Part shown: positions 1-6,910 of the stretch, piece after piece | Layout of the letters: each line of letters starts with the position of its first letter | Position numbering within the stretch: the stretch's first letter is position 1 | Assembly (NCBI GenBank): GCA_934525405.1 | Contig: CAKSZF010000016.1 | Location: forward strand, 1 to 24,392 | Direction: 5' to 3' | Source: an uncultured Faecalibacterium sp. | GTDB taxonomy: Bacteria; Bacillota; Clostridia; Oscillospirales; Ruminococcaceae | DNA length: 24,392 bases | Position numbers and translations under genes: made by a program | Notes under the pieces: model-generated | The model's database searches: none | Told to the model about the DNA's origin: nothing | What the model saw: the letters and a program-made list of their open reading frames with translations, nothing else

Positions 1-989
1 GAGGCGTTGCAGTCCGCAAAGGCGGTGATGAAGTCCACGCCCTCAAAGAAGCCGCCGGTGTACACCATGCCGAAGATACAGGCCGCGATCAGCACCAGCA
101 CCGGCGCGATCAGGTCGATGACATGGCCGTTGGTATCATTACCATCGTCCACATCGTCACCGTAGGGGCGGTCGGCGGTGGTGAACAGATCACCGTTCTT
201 GGCGTTGTCCTCGTTCAGCTTCATGGGGCCGAACTCTGCCCCGGTAAAGATGAGGAACAGGCTCATCACAACGGTCATGACGGCGTAATAGTTATAAGGA
301 ATGGTGCGCAGGAACATGGTAAAGCCGTTGATGCCGGAGCCCGCCGGGACGCTGGAGGTGACGGCAGCCGCCCAGCTGGACACCGGCGCAATGATGCAGA
401 TGGGCGCGGCGGTGGAATCGATCAGGTAGGCCAGCTTTGCGCGGGACACCTTCTGCCGGTCGGTCACCGGGCGCATCACCGAGCCCACGGTCAGGCAGTT
501 GAAGTAGTCGTCCACAAAGATCATCACGCCCAGCAGCAGGGTGGCAAACTGTGCGCCCGCCCGGCTGTGGATGTGGGTGGACGCCCAGCGCCCGAAGGCT
601 GCCGAGCCGCCCGCCTTGTTCATCAGCGCCACCAGAATGCCCAGCATGACCAGAAAGGCCAGAATGCCCACGTTGCCGGAATCCGACAGCTTGGTGATCA
701 TGCCGCCGTCCTCGTTGAAGAACAGGGTGTTCAGCGCAAGTTCAAGGTTGCCGTTGGCATACAGCAGCGCACCGGAGGCAATGCCCACCAGCAGCGAGGT
801 GTACACCTCCTTGGTGTTCAGCGCCAGCACGATGGCAATGACCGGCGGCAGCAGGGAAAAGAAGGTGCTGTACACCGCACAGGTGTAGGTGGCGGGGTCG
901 GCCACCTTGCCGGGGGTCACCGCCGTGCACCACAGCAGCAGGGCAAAGACGAACAGCGCCCCCACCCAGGATAAGTTTTTGTTTTTCAT
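1..989 (-). CDS. Na+/H+ antiporter, NhaC family (3' part outside window)
   Basis: Translating the minus strand from the ATG at 989 gives 329 codons without a stop, so the gene runs off the left edge and is incomplete only because of the window. The start is supported by GAGGAG a few bases upstream. The protein is a polytopic inner-membrane protein. Its first helix (about residues 8-25) is followed by a run of hydrophobic segments and by NhaC-type signatures: F-V-D-D-Y-F-N-C-L-T-V-G (about 160-171) and S-T-A-A-P-I-C-I-I-A-P-V-S-S-W (about 189-203). Family members exchange sodium for protons, and some relatives carry amino acids, so the substrate is not certain. A charged, Asp/Asn-rich loop (about 265-290) separates the two halves, as in larger members. 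It is transcribed away from the small gene at 1097. Confidence 0.87.
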   Translation of the reverse strand, partial: MKNKNLSWVGALFVFALLLWCTAVTPGKVADPATYTCAVYSTFFSLLPPVIAIVLALNTKEVYTSLLVGIASGALLYANGNLELALNTLFFNEDGGMITKLSDSGNVGILAFLVMLGILVALMNKAGGSAAFGRWASTHIHSRAGAQFATLLLGVMIFVDDYFNCLTVGSVMRPVTDRQKVSRAKLAYLIDSTAAPICIIAPVSSWAAAVTSSVPAGSGINGFTMFLRTIPYNYYAVMTVVMSLFLIFTGAEFGPMKLNEDNAKNGDLFTTADRPYGDDVDDGNDTNGHVIDLIAPVLVLIAACIFGMVYTGGFFEGVDFITAFADCNA

Positions 990-1096
990 AAGCTCCTCAT
1001 ATCAGGTGTCAATCATTGTCTGCGGGGTTTGTCCGGCGTATCGGGGCGCAGGCTGCGGGGCAGACTACCCACAGAAATGCAAAGGGGGTGTGCACC

Positions 1097-1252
1097 GTGC
1101 CGGATTATAAGGCTATGTACTTTGAACTGTTCCGCGCCAGTGTGCAGGCTGTGCAGCTTTTGCAGGACGCGCAGACCCGCGCCGAGCAGCAGCTTCTGGC
1201 CGCAGACCCGCCGCCGCTGCGGCTGGATGAAACAGACAAAAGCGACTCTTAG
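1097..1252 (+). CDS. Small conserved-looking protein of unknown function (51 aa)
   Basis: A GTG start at 1097 preceded by AGGGGG (about 1083-1088) opens a 51-codon frame ending in TAG at 1250-1252. The N-terminus M-P-D-Y-K-A-M-Y-F-E-L-F, followed by an amphipathic helix with V-Q-A-V-Q-L-L-Q-D-A-Q and then Glu/Gln, resembles a small family I recall in many Clostridia (D-Y-K-x-M-Y-x-x-L-F...A-I-x-x-L-Q-x-A-Q-Q). The first two thirds are predicted helical and the tail is acidic and hydrophilic. There is no signal peptide or metal motif. Upstream in-frame ATG (1016) and GTG (1088) codons would only add poorly conserved residues. Its end overlaps the convergent thioesterase gene by 4 bases. Function unknown; the family resemblance comes from memory of similar sequences. 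Confidence 0.62.
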   Translation: MPDYKAMYFELFRASVQAVQLLQDAQTRAEQQLLAADPPPLRLDETDKSDS

Positions 1253-1638
1253 CCCTTTTTGGCCTCGGCCTTAGCAGCAAACTTTTCCTCAAAGATGATA
1301 AAACGCTCGTGGGTGCCGCCGCCCACAGGACCTTTCTCGTCCGCAAGCTCTACCTTAAAGGTCAGCTTGCGGCCCTCTACGGCCACCAGCTCACTGTGGC
1401 AGGTCACGGTCATGCCCACCGGGGTGGGTGCGGTGTGCTCCAGCTCCAGCTTGGTGCCCACCGTGCCGCTGCCCGCTTCCAGCGCAGGGGCAACGCTCTG
1501 CCAGCAGGTCTTTTCGGCCAGTGCCACCAGTGCGGGGGTAGCAAACACGTCCAGCGTGCCGCTGCCCATGGTCTTTGCGGTATTCTCTGCGCTCACGCGC
1601 ACGCTCTGCTCGCCGCAGATACCGGTTTCCAGCTTCAT
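1249..1638 (-). CDS. Hotdog-fold thioesterase, FlK (fluoroacetyl-CoA thioesterase) type
   Basis: 129 residues, the usual length for a single hotdog domain. The start at 1638 has an ideal AAGGAGG at 1647-1653; in-frame ATGs further upstream (1656, 1692) lack this. The catalytic triad of the FlK family (T42/E50/H76 in Streptomyces FlK) is matched in identity and spacing by T34, E42 and H68, and H68 lies in H-T-A-P-T-P-V-G, the typical strand-turn signature. The enzyme should hydrolyse a small acyl-CoA in the cytoplasm. The real substrate is unknown: gut relatives are unlikely to meet fluoroacetate, so a general acyl-CoA clearing role is more probable. A small perfect hairpin (1656-1672) lies just 5' of the ribosome binding site in the mRNA. 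A TATAAA-like -10 is at 1698-1703 (minus strand) without a convincing -35. Confidence 0.85.
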   Translation of the reverse strand: MKLETGICGEQSVRVSAENTAKTMGSGTLDVFATPALVALAEKTCWQSVAPALEAGSGTVGTKLELEHTAPTPVGMTVTCHSELVAVEGRKLTFKVELADEKGPVGGGTHERFIIFEEKFAAKAEAKKG

Positions 1639-1655
1639 ATACAGTTCCTCCTTCA

Positions 1656-1672
1656 TGCGTCCTTTGGACGCA
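1656..1672 (-). promoter_or_regulatory. Short leader hairpin before the thioesterase ribosome binding site
   Basis: TGCGTCC, a three-base loop and GGACGCA form a perfect 7-bp stem. In the minus-strand transcript it ends three bases before the AAGGAGG of the thioesterase gene, so it could affect ribosome access or mRNA stability. No T-run follows, so it is not a terminator. Confidence 0.35.
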
Positions 1673-1860
1673 GATGTGTCGTTTGTGTTCACGCACTTTT
1701 ATAAGATATCACAAAACGCGCCGGAATGCACTATTTTTTGCATATTTTTTCAGGGAGTTTAACCCTGCACCCAACTTGCAAATTAAAAATGCATCTTTTT
1801 GGCGTTTTACGGCGATTTTCAGCAATTTTACGGCAATGTAAAAAACTTTGCGGATTTTGC

Positions 1861-1889
1861 TTGACAGGGGACGGTCTGCGTGTTATCAT
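1861..1889 (+). promoter_or_regulatory. Sigma-70 type promoter of the zinc-resistance operon
   Basis: A consensus -35 TTGACA (1861-1866), a 17-bp spacer and a -10 TATCAT (1884-1889) sit directly before the SmtB-like repressor gene. Transcription should start at about 1895-1897, inside the inverted repeat that is the likely repressor site. This is the best promoter match in the window. Confidence 0.85.
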
Positions 1890-1895
1890 GAACAC

Positions 1896-1911
1896 ATGAA
1901 CAGATGCTCAT
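1896..1911 (+). promoter_or_regulatory. SmtB/ArsR-type operator overlapping the transcription start
   Basis: ATGAACA-GA-TGCTCAT is a near-perfect inverted repeat (one mismatch) just downstream of the -10 element. With its flanks (AACAC before, ATAT after) it closely resembles the 12-2-12 operator class bound by SmtB, ZiaR and CzrA. Its position means a bound dimer would block RNA polymerase; zinc binding to the repressor would release it. The operator call is inference from sequence similarity and position. Confidence 0.75.
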
Positions 1912-1937
1912 ATATCGAAACGAAGGGAGAGGACAGC

Positions 1938-2273
1938 ATGACCGGGCTAGAACAGACCGCACCGGAAAAGGAGACCCAGCCGGTGGAAATGCCGGATGAT
2001 GAGGTGCTGTACGAACTGGCGGACCTGTTCCGCGTGTTCGGCGATTCCACCCGCATCAAGATCTTGTACGCCTTACATGACAGCGAACTTTGCGTGCAGG
2101 ATATCGCGGACGCCGTGCAGTTGAGCCAGTCTGCCGTCAGCCACCAGCTGCGGGTGCTCAAGGACTCCAAGCTTGTGCGCTTCCGGCGGGAGGGCAAAAC
2201 CGTTTTCTACGCACTGGACGATGACCATGTGCGCAGCATCCTTTCCATGGGAATGGACCATATCGAAGAATAA
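1938..2273 (+). CDS. ArsR/SmtB-family zinc-sensing repressor
   Basis: 111 residues with a winged helix-turn-helix: the recognition-helix region is L-S-Q-S-A-V-S-H-Q-L-R-V-L (about 62-74). The start at 1938 follows GGGAGAGG; the upstream in-frame ATG at 1896 would place the start inside the operator. The C-terminal helix carries D95, H97, H108 and E111, which is exactly the D-x-H-x10-H-x2-E alpha-5 zinc site of SmtB (D104, H106, H117, E120). The alpha-3 segment E-L-C-V-Q-D keeps a single cysteine, so the arsenic C-V-C site is absent. The likely job is to repress its own operon until zinc (or cadmium, cobalt, lead) rises, and then release the chaperone and ATPase genes downstream. Confidence 0.93.
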   Translation: MTGLEQTAPEKETQPVEMPDDEVLYELADLFRVFGDSTRIKILYALHDSELCVQDIADAVQLSQSAVSHQLRVLKDSKLVRFRREGKTVFYALDDDHVRSILSMGMDHIEE

Positions 2274-2313
2274 CCGGGCATACGCCCGCAGAAAAGAAAG
2301 GCTGGTACTTATT

Positions 2314-2535
2314 ATGAAAAAGACCTACAAGATCGAAGTGGACTGCGCCAACTGCGCCCAGAAGATGGAGGATGCCGCCAACACCGTTTCCGGTGTGGAA
2401 AAGGCGACCGTCAGCTTTATGACCCAGAAGATGAAGGTGGAGTTTGCCGAGGGTGCCGACCCCCACGCCACCATGGAGAACGTGCTGTCTGCCTGCAAGA
2501 AGGTAGAGGACGACTGCGAGATCTTTGATATCTGA
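2314..2535 (+). CDS. Free-standing heavy-metal-associated (HMA) domain protein
   Basis: 73 residues covering one complete ferredoxin-like HMA domain. The metal-binding loop is D10-C11-A12-N13-C14; an aspartate before the CxxC motif is characteristic of zinc/cadmium HMA domains such as that of ZntA, in contrast to the M-x-C-x-x-C of copper chaperones. It lies 40 bp after the repressor gene and 258 bp before the ATPase gene, whose product has no HMA domain of its own. It therefore probably acts in trans as the ATPase's metal-binding module, delivering or sensing zinc. The ribosome binding site is weak (AAAGAAAGG, about 13 bases before the ATG). C-terminal C58 and C66 are extra and of unknown role. 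Confidence 0.9.
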   Translation: MKKTYKIEVDCANCAQKMEDAANTVSGVEKATVSFMTQKMKVEFAEGADPHATMENVLSACKKVEDDCEIFDI

Positions 2536-2581
2536 TGTACGGCAAAGCTCTCCCGGTCGGTACGGACTGGGGGAGTTTTTC

Positions 2582-2747
2582 TGTGGAAAAATCCGCCACT
2601 TTTCAACAATTTCCACCGAGTTTTCAACAGATTTCGTGGGAAAACTGAAAAATAAGCGTGGAAAAGCGCTTTTTTAGAGGAAAACTGTGTGGAAAACCCG
2701 GGTAAACCTGTGGAATACCCATTTTTTGCCGAAAAACTTGTGGAAAA
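2582..2747. repeat. Array of DnaA-box-like TTTTCCACA repeats between the HMA and ATPase genes
   Basis: TGTGGAAAA (TTTTCCACA on the minus strand, fitting the TTWTNCACA DnaA-box consensus) occurs perfectly at 2582-2590, 2688-2696 and 2739-2747. One-base variants lie at 2657-2665 (CGTGGAAAA) and 2709-2717 (TGTGGAATA). In the opposite orientation TTTTCAACA occurs at 2600-2608 and 2621-2629. Distances between same-strand copies (31, 21 and 30 bp) and between the two TTTTCAACA copies (21 bp) are close to whole helical turns. The rest of this 258-bp gap is AT-rich and has no gene. It could bind DnaA or another protein; function is not known. Confidence 0.6.
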
Positions 2748-2793
2748 CCACCCATTTTTCACCCACTGCACCGCAAAACAAGGAGCGTTGCTT

Positions 2794-4677
2794 ATGAACA
2801 AGAAACAAAAAAAGACCCTTGAGCGCATCCTGATCGCCGTGGCGCTGGTGATCGTGCTCAAGCTTTTGCCCGCCTTGCCCATGCCGGTTGAGCTGGCGCT
2901 CTACTGCATTCCCTACCTTGTGGTGGGCTGGGACGTGCTGCGCAAGGCGTTGAAGGGCATCAAGAACCGCCAGCCCTTTGACGAGTGCTTCCTGATGGCA
3001 GTTGCCACCGTGGGCGCGTTTGCGCTGGGCGACTATGTGGAGGGCTGCGCCGTTATTATCTTCTACCAGATCGGCGAGCTGTTCCAGAGCGTGGCGGTGG
3101 GCAAAAGCCGCCAGAGCATTGCCAGCCTGATGGATATCCGCCCGGACTATGCCAACATCGAGGGCGAGGACGGCAAGCTGGAACAGGTGGACCCCGATGA
3201 GGTCGAGGTGGGCACGGTCATCGTGGTGCAGCCCGGCGAGCGGGTGCCCATTGACGGCGTCATCGTGGAGGGTGCTTCTGCCCTGAACACTGCCGCCCTG
3301 ACCGGCGAAAGCCTGCCCCGGGACGTGAACGCCGGGGACGAGGTCATCAGCGGCTGCGTGAATATGACCGGCCTGCTGAAGGTGCGTACCACCAAGGAAT
3401 TCGGCGAATCCACTGTCTCTAAAATTCTTGATCTGGTGGAAAATTCCAGCATGAAAAAAGCCCGGGCAGAAAACTTTATCACCCGCTTTGCCCGGGTGTA
3501 CACCCCCGCCGTCTGTTACGGCGCACTGGCGCTGGCTCTTCTGCCGCCGGTGGTGCTGCTGCTTATGGGACAGCCCGCCCGCTTTGGCGATTGGGTCTAC
3601 CGCGCCCTGACCTTCCTTGTCATCAGCTGCCCCTGTGCGCTGGTCATCTCCATCCCGCTGAGCTTCTTCGGCGGCATCGGCGGCGCTTCCTCCTGCGGCA
3701 TCCTGATCAAAGGCTCTACCTATCTGGAAGAACTGGCAAACACCGGCGTTGTGGTGTTCGATAAGACCGGCACCCTGACGCAGGGCGCCTTTAAGGTCAC
3801 CGGCATCCACCCGGCCGAGGGCGTGACCGATGCCGCATTGGTGGAAGCCGCTGCGCTGGCAGAAAGCTGGTCGAAGCACCCCATCTCCCTGAGCATCAAA
3901 GCTGCCTACGGCAAGCCCATCGACGCCGCCCGAGTCACGGATGTGCAGGAGCTTGGCGGTCATGGCGTGACCGCGAAGGTGGACGGCAAGACCGTTGCCG
4001 CCGGTAACGCCCGCCTGATGGAAAAGCTGGGCATCACCGTCCCCGCCGTAGAGGGCGTGGGCACCATCGTGCACGTTGCCGTGGAGGGCAGCTACGCGGG
4101 CTATCTGCTGATTGCGGACGTGGTAAAGCCCCACAGCGCCGATGCCATCCGCGCCCTGAAAGCCTCCGGTGTGCGCAAGACGGTCATGCTGACCGGTGAC
4201 GCGCAGCCGGTGGCACAGGCGGTAGCGCAGCAGCTGGGTCTGGACGAGTACCACGCCGGTCTTTTGCCCGGCGACAAGGTGGATCAGATCGAAAAGCTGC
4301 TTGCCGCAAAGCAGCCCAAAGAAAACCTTGCCTTTGTGGGTGACGGCATCAACGACGCACCGGTGCTTTCCCGCGCAGACGTGGGCATCGCCATGGGTGC
4401 GCTGGGCTCGGACGCCGCCATCGAGGCCGCAGACGTGGTGCTGATGGATGACGACCCTGCCAAGATCGCGCTGGCCATGCGCATCGCCCGCCGCACCCTG
4501 CGCATCGTGCACCAGAACATCGTGTTCGCGCTGGGCATCAAGGCGCTGTGCCTGCTGCTGGGCGCACTGGGCATTGCCGGAATGTGGGCGGCCATCTTTG
4601 CAGATGTGGGCGTGATGGTCATCGCCGTGCTCAACGCTACCCGTGCCCTGTATACCAAAGACCTGACCAAAAACTGA
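2794..4677 (+). CDS. zntA: Zinc/cadmium-transporting P1B-type ATPase (ZntA/CadA type)
   Basis: 627 residues. The start at 2794 follows AAGGAG; an in-frame upstream ATG at 2689 lies in the repeat array and would add only a non-conserved leader. The protein has the whole P1B core: actuator T170-G-E-S, membrane C279-P-C motif (Zn/Cd/Pb group), phosphorylated D323 in D-K-T-G-T-L-T, S-K-H362-P nucleotide-binding motif, hinge G516-D-G-I-N-D-A-P, and D604 (D-V-G) in the last membrane helix, which is a ligand in P1B-2 pumps. It lacks an N-terminal HMA domain, which is instead encoded separately upstream. It should export zinc and cadmium across the cytoplasmic membrane using ATP, under control of the SmtB-like repressor. 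Lead export is possible; copper is unlikely because there is a single C-P-C without the copper-specific C-terminal ligands. Confidence 0.95.
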   Translation: MNKKQKKTLERILIAVALVIVLKLLPALPMPVELALYCIPYLVVGWDVLRKALKGIKNRQPFDECFLMAVATVGAFALGDYVEGCAVIIFYQIGELFQSVAVGKSRQSIASLMDIRPDYANIEGEDGKLEQVDPDEVEVGTVIVVQPGERVPIDGVIVEGASALNTAALTGESLPRDVNAGDEVISGCVNMTGLLKVRTTKEFGESTVSKILDLVENSSMKKARAENFITRFARVYTPAVCYGALALALLPPVVLLLMGQPARFGDWVYRALTFLVISCPCALVISIPLSFFGGIGGASSCGILIKGSTYLEELANTGVVVFDKTGTLTQGAFKVTGIHPAEGVTDAALVEAAALAESWSKHPISLSIKAAYGKPIDAARVTDVQELGGHGVTAKVDGKTVAAGNARLMEKLGITVPAVEGVGTIVHVAVEGSYAGYLLIADVVKPHSADAIRALKASGVRKTVMLTGDAQPVAQAVAQQLGLDEYHAGLLPGDKVDQIEKLLAAKQPKENLAFVGDGINDAPVLSRADVGIAMGALGSDAAIEAADVVLMDDDPAKIALAMRIARRTLRIVHQNIVFALGIKALCLLLGALGIAGMWAAIFADVGVMVIAVLNATRALYTKDLTKN

Positions 4678-4686
4678 CATAAATGC

Positions 4687-4723
4687 AAAACAGCCAGACC
4701 GGCATTGCCGGTCTGGCTGTTTT
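4687..4723. terminator. Bidirectional intrinsic terminator
   Basis: A perfect 17-bp stem (4687-4703 with 4707-4723) with a 3-base ATT loop, A-run on the left and T-run on the right. It lies 10 bases after the ATPase stop codon and 15 bases after the convergent mtnN stop, so it serves both genes. Confidence 0.95.
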
Positions 4724-4737
4724 TGCTTCTGTGACTT

Positions 4738-5421
4738 TTACAGCTTTTCCACCATCGCTGCCACGATCTTGGTAGCGGTGGCGACATACTCGCTGATGCT
4801 GAACTTCTTCACCACCAGAACTTCGTGGCCGTCCTCGTCGGCGTTGTCGCTCATAGCGCGCAGGATGACGCAGGGCACGCCGTTCTTGGCAGCGATCTGG
4901 CTTACCGCAGCGCCCTCCATCTCCACGCAGTCCGGAGCGCACTTGGCTTCAATGGCGGCTTTCGTCTCGCTGTCGCCCACGAACAGATCACCGGTGGCGA
5001 TCTTGCCCACCAGTGCCTTTACCCCGGCTTCGGCACAGGCGGCTTCGGCGGCGGCGATCAGTTCCGGGTCGCCGGAGTACTCCTTCAGGAACGGCGGGTT
5101 CTGGCAGATCATATCTAGCTGGGCATCGTGGTACAGCACCGTTTTGCCGATGACCACATCGCCGATGCCGATCTTGCTGGTCATGTTGCCTGCAATGCCG
5201 GAGAAGATGATCTTCTCCGCGCCGAACTTGGTAATGAGCACCTGCGTGGTGGCGGCGGCGTTGGCTTTGCCCATACCGGCGCAGCATACCACTACCTGTT
5301 TCCCGGCCAGCGTACCCTTGTGATACTCCACGCCGCCGTAGGGCTCAACGGTGACATTTTCCAGCTTTGCACACAGCTGGTCTACTTCATCGGGCATAGC
5401 GCCCATAATACCAAAGATCAT
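4738..5421 (-). CDS. mtnN: 5'-methylthioadenosine/S-adenosylhomocysteine nucleosidase
   Basis: 227 residues, normal for the family. The N-terminus G-I-M-G-A-M-P-D-E-V carries the catalytic-site E12, as in E. coli MtnN. V-E-M-E169-G-A-A (equivalent to E174 of E. coli) binds the ribose, and S-D192-N-A-D supplies the acid that protonates the purine. The enzyme cleaves methylthioadenosine and S-adenosylhomocysteine to adenine plus the thio-sugar, clearing inhibitory by-products of methylation and polyamine synthesis in the cytoplasm. The ATG at 5421 has AAAGGAG seven bases upstream. The gene starts 11 bp after the ychF stop codon, so the two are very probably co-transcribed. Confidence 0.95.
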   Translation of the reverse strand: MIFGIMGAMPDEVDQLCAKLENVTVEPYGGVEYHKGTLAGKQVVVCCAGMGKANAAATTQVLITKFGAEKIIFSGIAGNMTSKIGIGDVVIGKTVLYHDAQLDMICQNPPFLKEYSGDPELIAAAEAACAEAGVKALVGKIATGDLFVGDSETKAAIEAKCAPDCVEMEGAAVSQIAAKNGVPCVILRAMSDNADEDGHEVLVVKKFSISEYVATATKIVAAMVEKL

Positions 5422-5432
5422 GGTGGACTCCT

Positions 5433-6566
5433 TTAAACATTAAACAGGAACTCGATGACATCGCCATCGTGCACAACATACTCCTTGCCCTCGGTGCGCT
5501 GTAAGCCCTTGGCCTTGACGGCGGCGTAGTCGAAGTTGTTGGCTTCCAGATCGTTATAGCCGATGACGCTGGCGCGGATGAAGCCGCGCTCGAAGTCGCT
5601 GTGGATCTTACCGGCAGCCTGCGGAGCCTTGGTGCCCTTGCGGATGGTCCATGCGCGGCACTCCTTTTTGCCGTCGGTCAGGAAGGAGATCAGACCCAGC
5701 AGGTCGTAGCTGGCGGTGATGAGGTTGTCCAGACCGCTGGCCTCGATGCCCATCTCAGCCAGGAATTCCTTTTTTTCCTCGGGGCTGTAATCCGCAATGT
5801 CCTCCTCGGTCTTGGCGCAGATGGGGATGTAGCGGGCGCCCTCTTCCTTGGCGCGGGCAGCTACCAGCGGGACGTATTTGTTGTTCTCGATGCCCTCCAT
5901 CAGGTCATCCTCGCCCACGTTGCAGGCGTACAGCACCGGCTTTGCGCTCAGTAGACCCATCTCGTGCAGCACGGTCTGCTGCTCGGTGTCGGCGGGGTCA
6001 AAATCGAAGCTGCGGGCGGGTTTGCCGGTGCTCAGATGGTCGGCAAGCTGCTGCAGCCATGCGGCCTCGGCGGCAGCGCCCTTGTTGTTGCCGCTCTTGG
6101 CAGCCTTTGCCATGCGGCCTGCGCGGTTCTGCACCACCTCAAGGTCGGAGAGGATCAGCTCGTAGTCGATGGCCTCAATGTCGGCAATGGGGTCCACAGC
6201 CTCAGCCTTGGTCACGTCCTCCACCACATGGATGATGTTGTCGTCGTCAAAGCAGCGCACCACATGCACGATGGCGTCGCACTCGCGGATATGGCCGAGG
6301 AACTTGTTGCCAAGGCCGGCGCCCTGACTTGCACCCTTCACAAGACCGGCAATGTCCACGAACTCCACGATGGCGGGGGTCTTTTTGTTGGTCTGCCAGA
6401 TCTCGGCCAGCTTGTCCAGCCGCTTGTCCGGCACTGCCACGATGCCGGAGTTCGGCTCGATGGTGCAGAAGGGATAGTTTGCAGCCTCCGCATTCTTGGT
6501 GGAGGTGATGGCGTTGAACAGAGTGGACTTGCCCACGTTGGGCAGGCCGACGATACCTAACTTCAT
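5433..6566 (-). CDS. ychF: Obg-like redox-regulated ATPase YchF
   Basis: 377 residues; chosen start at 6566 preceded by AAGGAG. The Walker A loop is G-L-P-N-V-G-K-S-T (7-15), the switch II region is D-I-A-G-L-V-K-G-A, and the base-recognition motif is N-V-G-E rather than N-K-x-D, which is why YchF proteins prefer ATP to GTP. The C-terminal TGS-type domain ends in [12 protein letters not shown], a hallmark of the family. YchF binds the ribosome and influences translation and stress responses. An in-frame upstream ATG (6608) has no good ribosome binding site. The gene heads a two-gene unit with mtnN. Confidence 0.96.
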   Translation of the reverse strand: MKLGIVGLPNVGKSTLFNAITSTKNAEAANYPFCTIEPNSGIVAVPDKRLDKLAEIWQTNKKTPAIVEFVDIAGLVKGASQGAGLGNKFLGHIRECDAIVHVVRCFDDDNIIHVVEDVTKAEAVDPIADIEAIDYELILSDLEVVQNRAGRMAKAAKSGNNKGAAAEAAWLQQLADHLSTGKPARSFDFDPADTEQQTVLHEMGLLSAKPVLYACNVGEDDLMEGIENNKYVPLVAARAKEEGARYIPICAKTEEDIADYSPEEKKEFLAEMGIEASGLDNLITASYDLLGLISFLTDGKKECRAWTIRKGTKAPQAAGKIHSDFERGFIRASVIGYNDLEANNFDYAAVKAKGLQRTEGKEYVVHDGDVIEFLFNV

Positions 6567-6691
6567 ATAAAATACGCTCCTTACACGTTTTTTGGCATAA
6601 CGATACATCTACCATTATACGCGATGAATCCCGCCAGCGCAAGGGGGAGGGGCTATCTTGAATAAGGAATCCTGAAATAATCCAGGATGGC

Positions 6692-6747
6692 CTATCGGCA
6701 AGAAATCAAATTTTGAAAGTTCTGCAGTAAACGTTTCTTGCCGATAG
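6692..6747. repeat. Perfect 14-bp inverted repeat with 28-base spacer
   Basis: CTATCGGCAAGAAA (6692-6705) is mirrored exactly by TTTCTTGCCGATAG (6734-6747). There is no T-run after either arm, so it is not a classical terminator. It could be a binding site for a dimeric or tetrameric regulator, a structured RNA, or the ends of a small decayed element. It lies about 80 bp upstream of the response regulator's -10 element. Confidence 0.6.
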
Positions 6748-6826
6748 CGCGGCTGCGTAAGGTGCACCCTAGGCAGAAATGTGAAAAAAACTACACTTCC
6801 TTCTTTATTTTGTCATAACTGTCCCG

Positions 6827-6832
6827 TATAAT
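6827..6832 (+). promoter_or_regulatory. -10 element of the two-component operon
   Basis: A perfect TATAAT lies 78 bases before the response regulator ATG. With a 17-bp spacer the -35 would be TTTATT (6804-6809), which is weak, so the promoter may need an activator, possibly the response regulator itself. TTGTCA at 6810-6815 is too close (11 bp) to serve as the -35. Confidence 0.6.
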
Positions 6833-6910
6833 AGAAAGGAAAGAGCCTGTCAAAACGCCCGGAAGGGCTGAAGATACAGCAAAAACCTGCATAAAAGGGG
6901 AGGAAAACTT

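Larger units (their letters stand above)
6567..6910. other. Intergenic region between ychF and the two-component genes
   Basis: 344 bp without a credible gene. It holds the divergent upstream regions of ychF and the response regulator, a 14-bp inverted repeat (6692-6747), a small imperfect palindrome ATCCTG...CAGGAT (6669-6688) and a TATAAT -10 element (6827-6832). The roughly 78-base stretch after the -10 is an untranslated leader. Confidence 0.7.

Noticed and set aside
2689..2793. N-terminal extension of the zinc ATPase from an in-frame ATG at 2689
   Set aside because: The added residues come from the TGTGGAAAA repeat array, resemble nothing in the family and have no ribosome site, whereas the ATG at 2794 has AAGGAG and gives a normal P1B N-terminus.
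2674..4680. A 668-codon open frame on the minus strand opposite the zinc ATPase gene
   Set aside because: It mirrors the codon pattern of the ATPase gene, is rich in His/Gln/Gly/Ala without any domain, and lacks a ribosome binding site. High GC keeps such shadow frames open; similar long frames opposite the kinase (7603-9237), rpe/RnfD-like (9459-11210) and helicase genes (15766-17840) were rejected for the same reason.
6810..6832. TTGTCA plus TATAAT as a complete promoter for the response regulator
   Set aside because: The spacer is only 11 bp; the TATAAT is kept but the -35 assignment is not.
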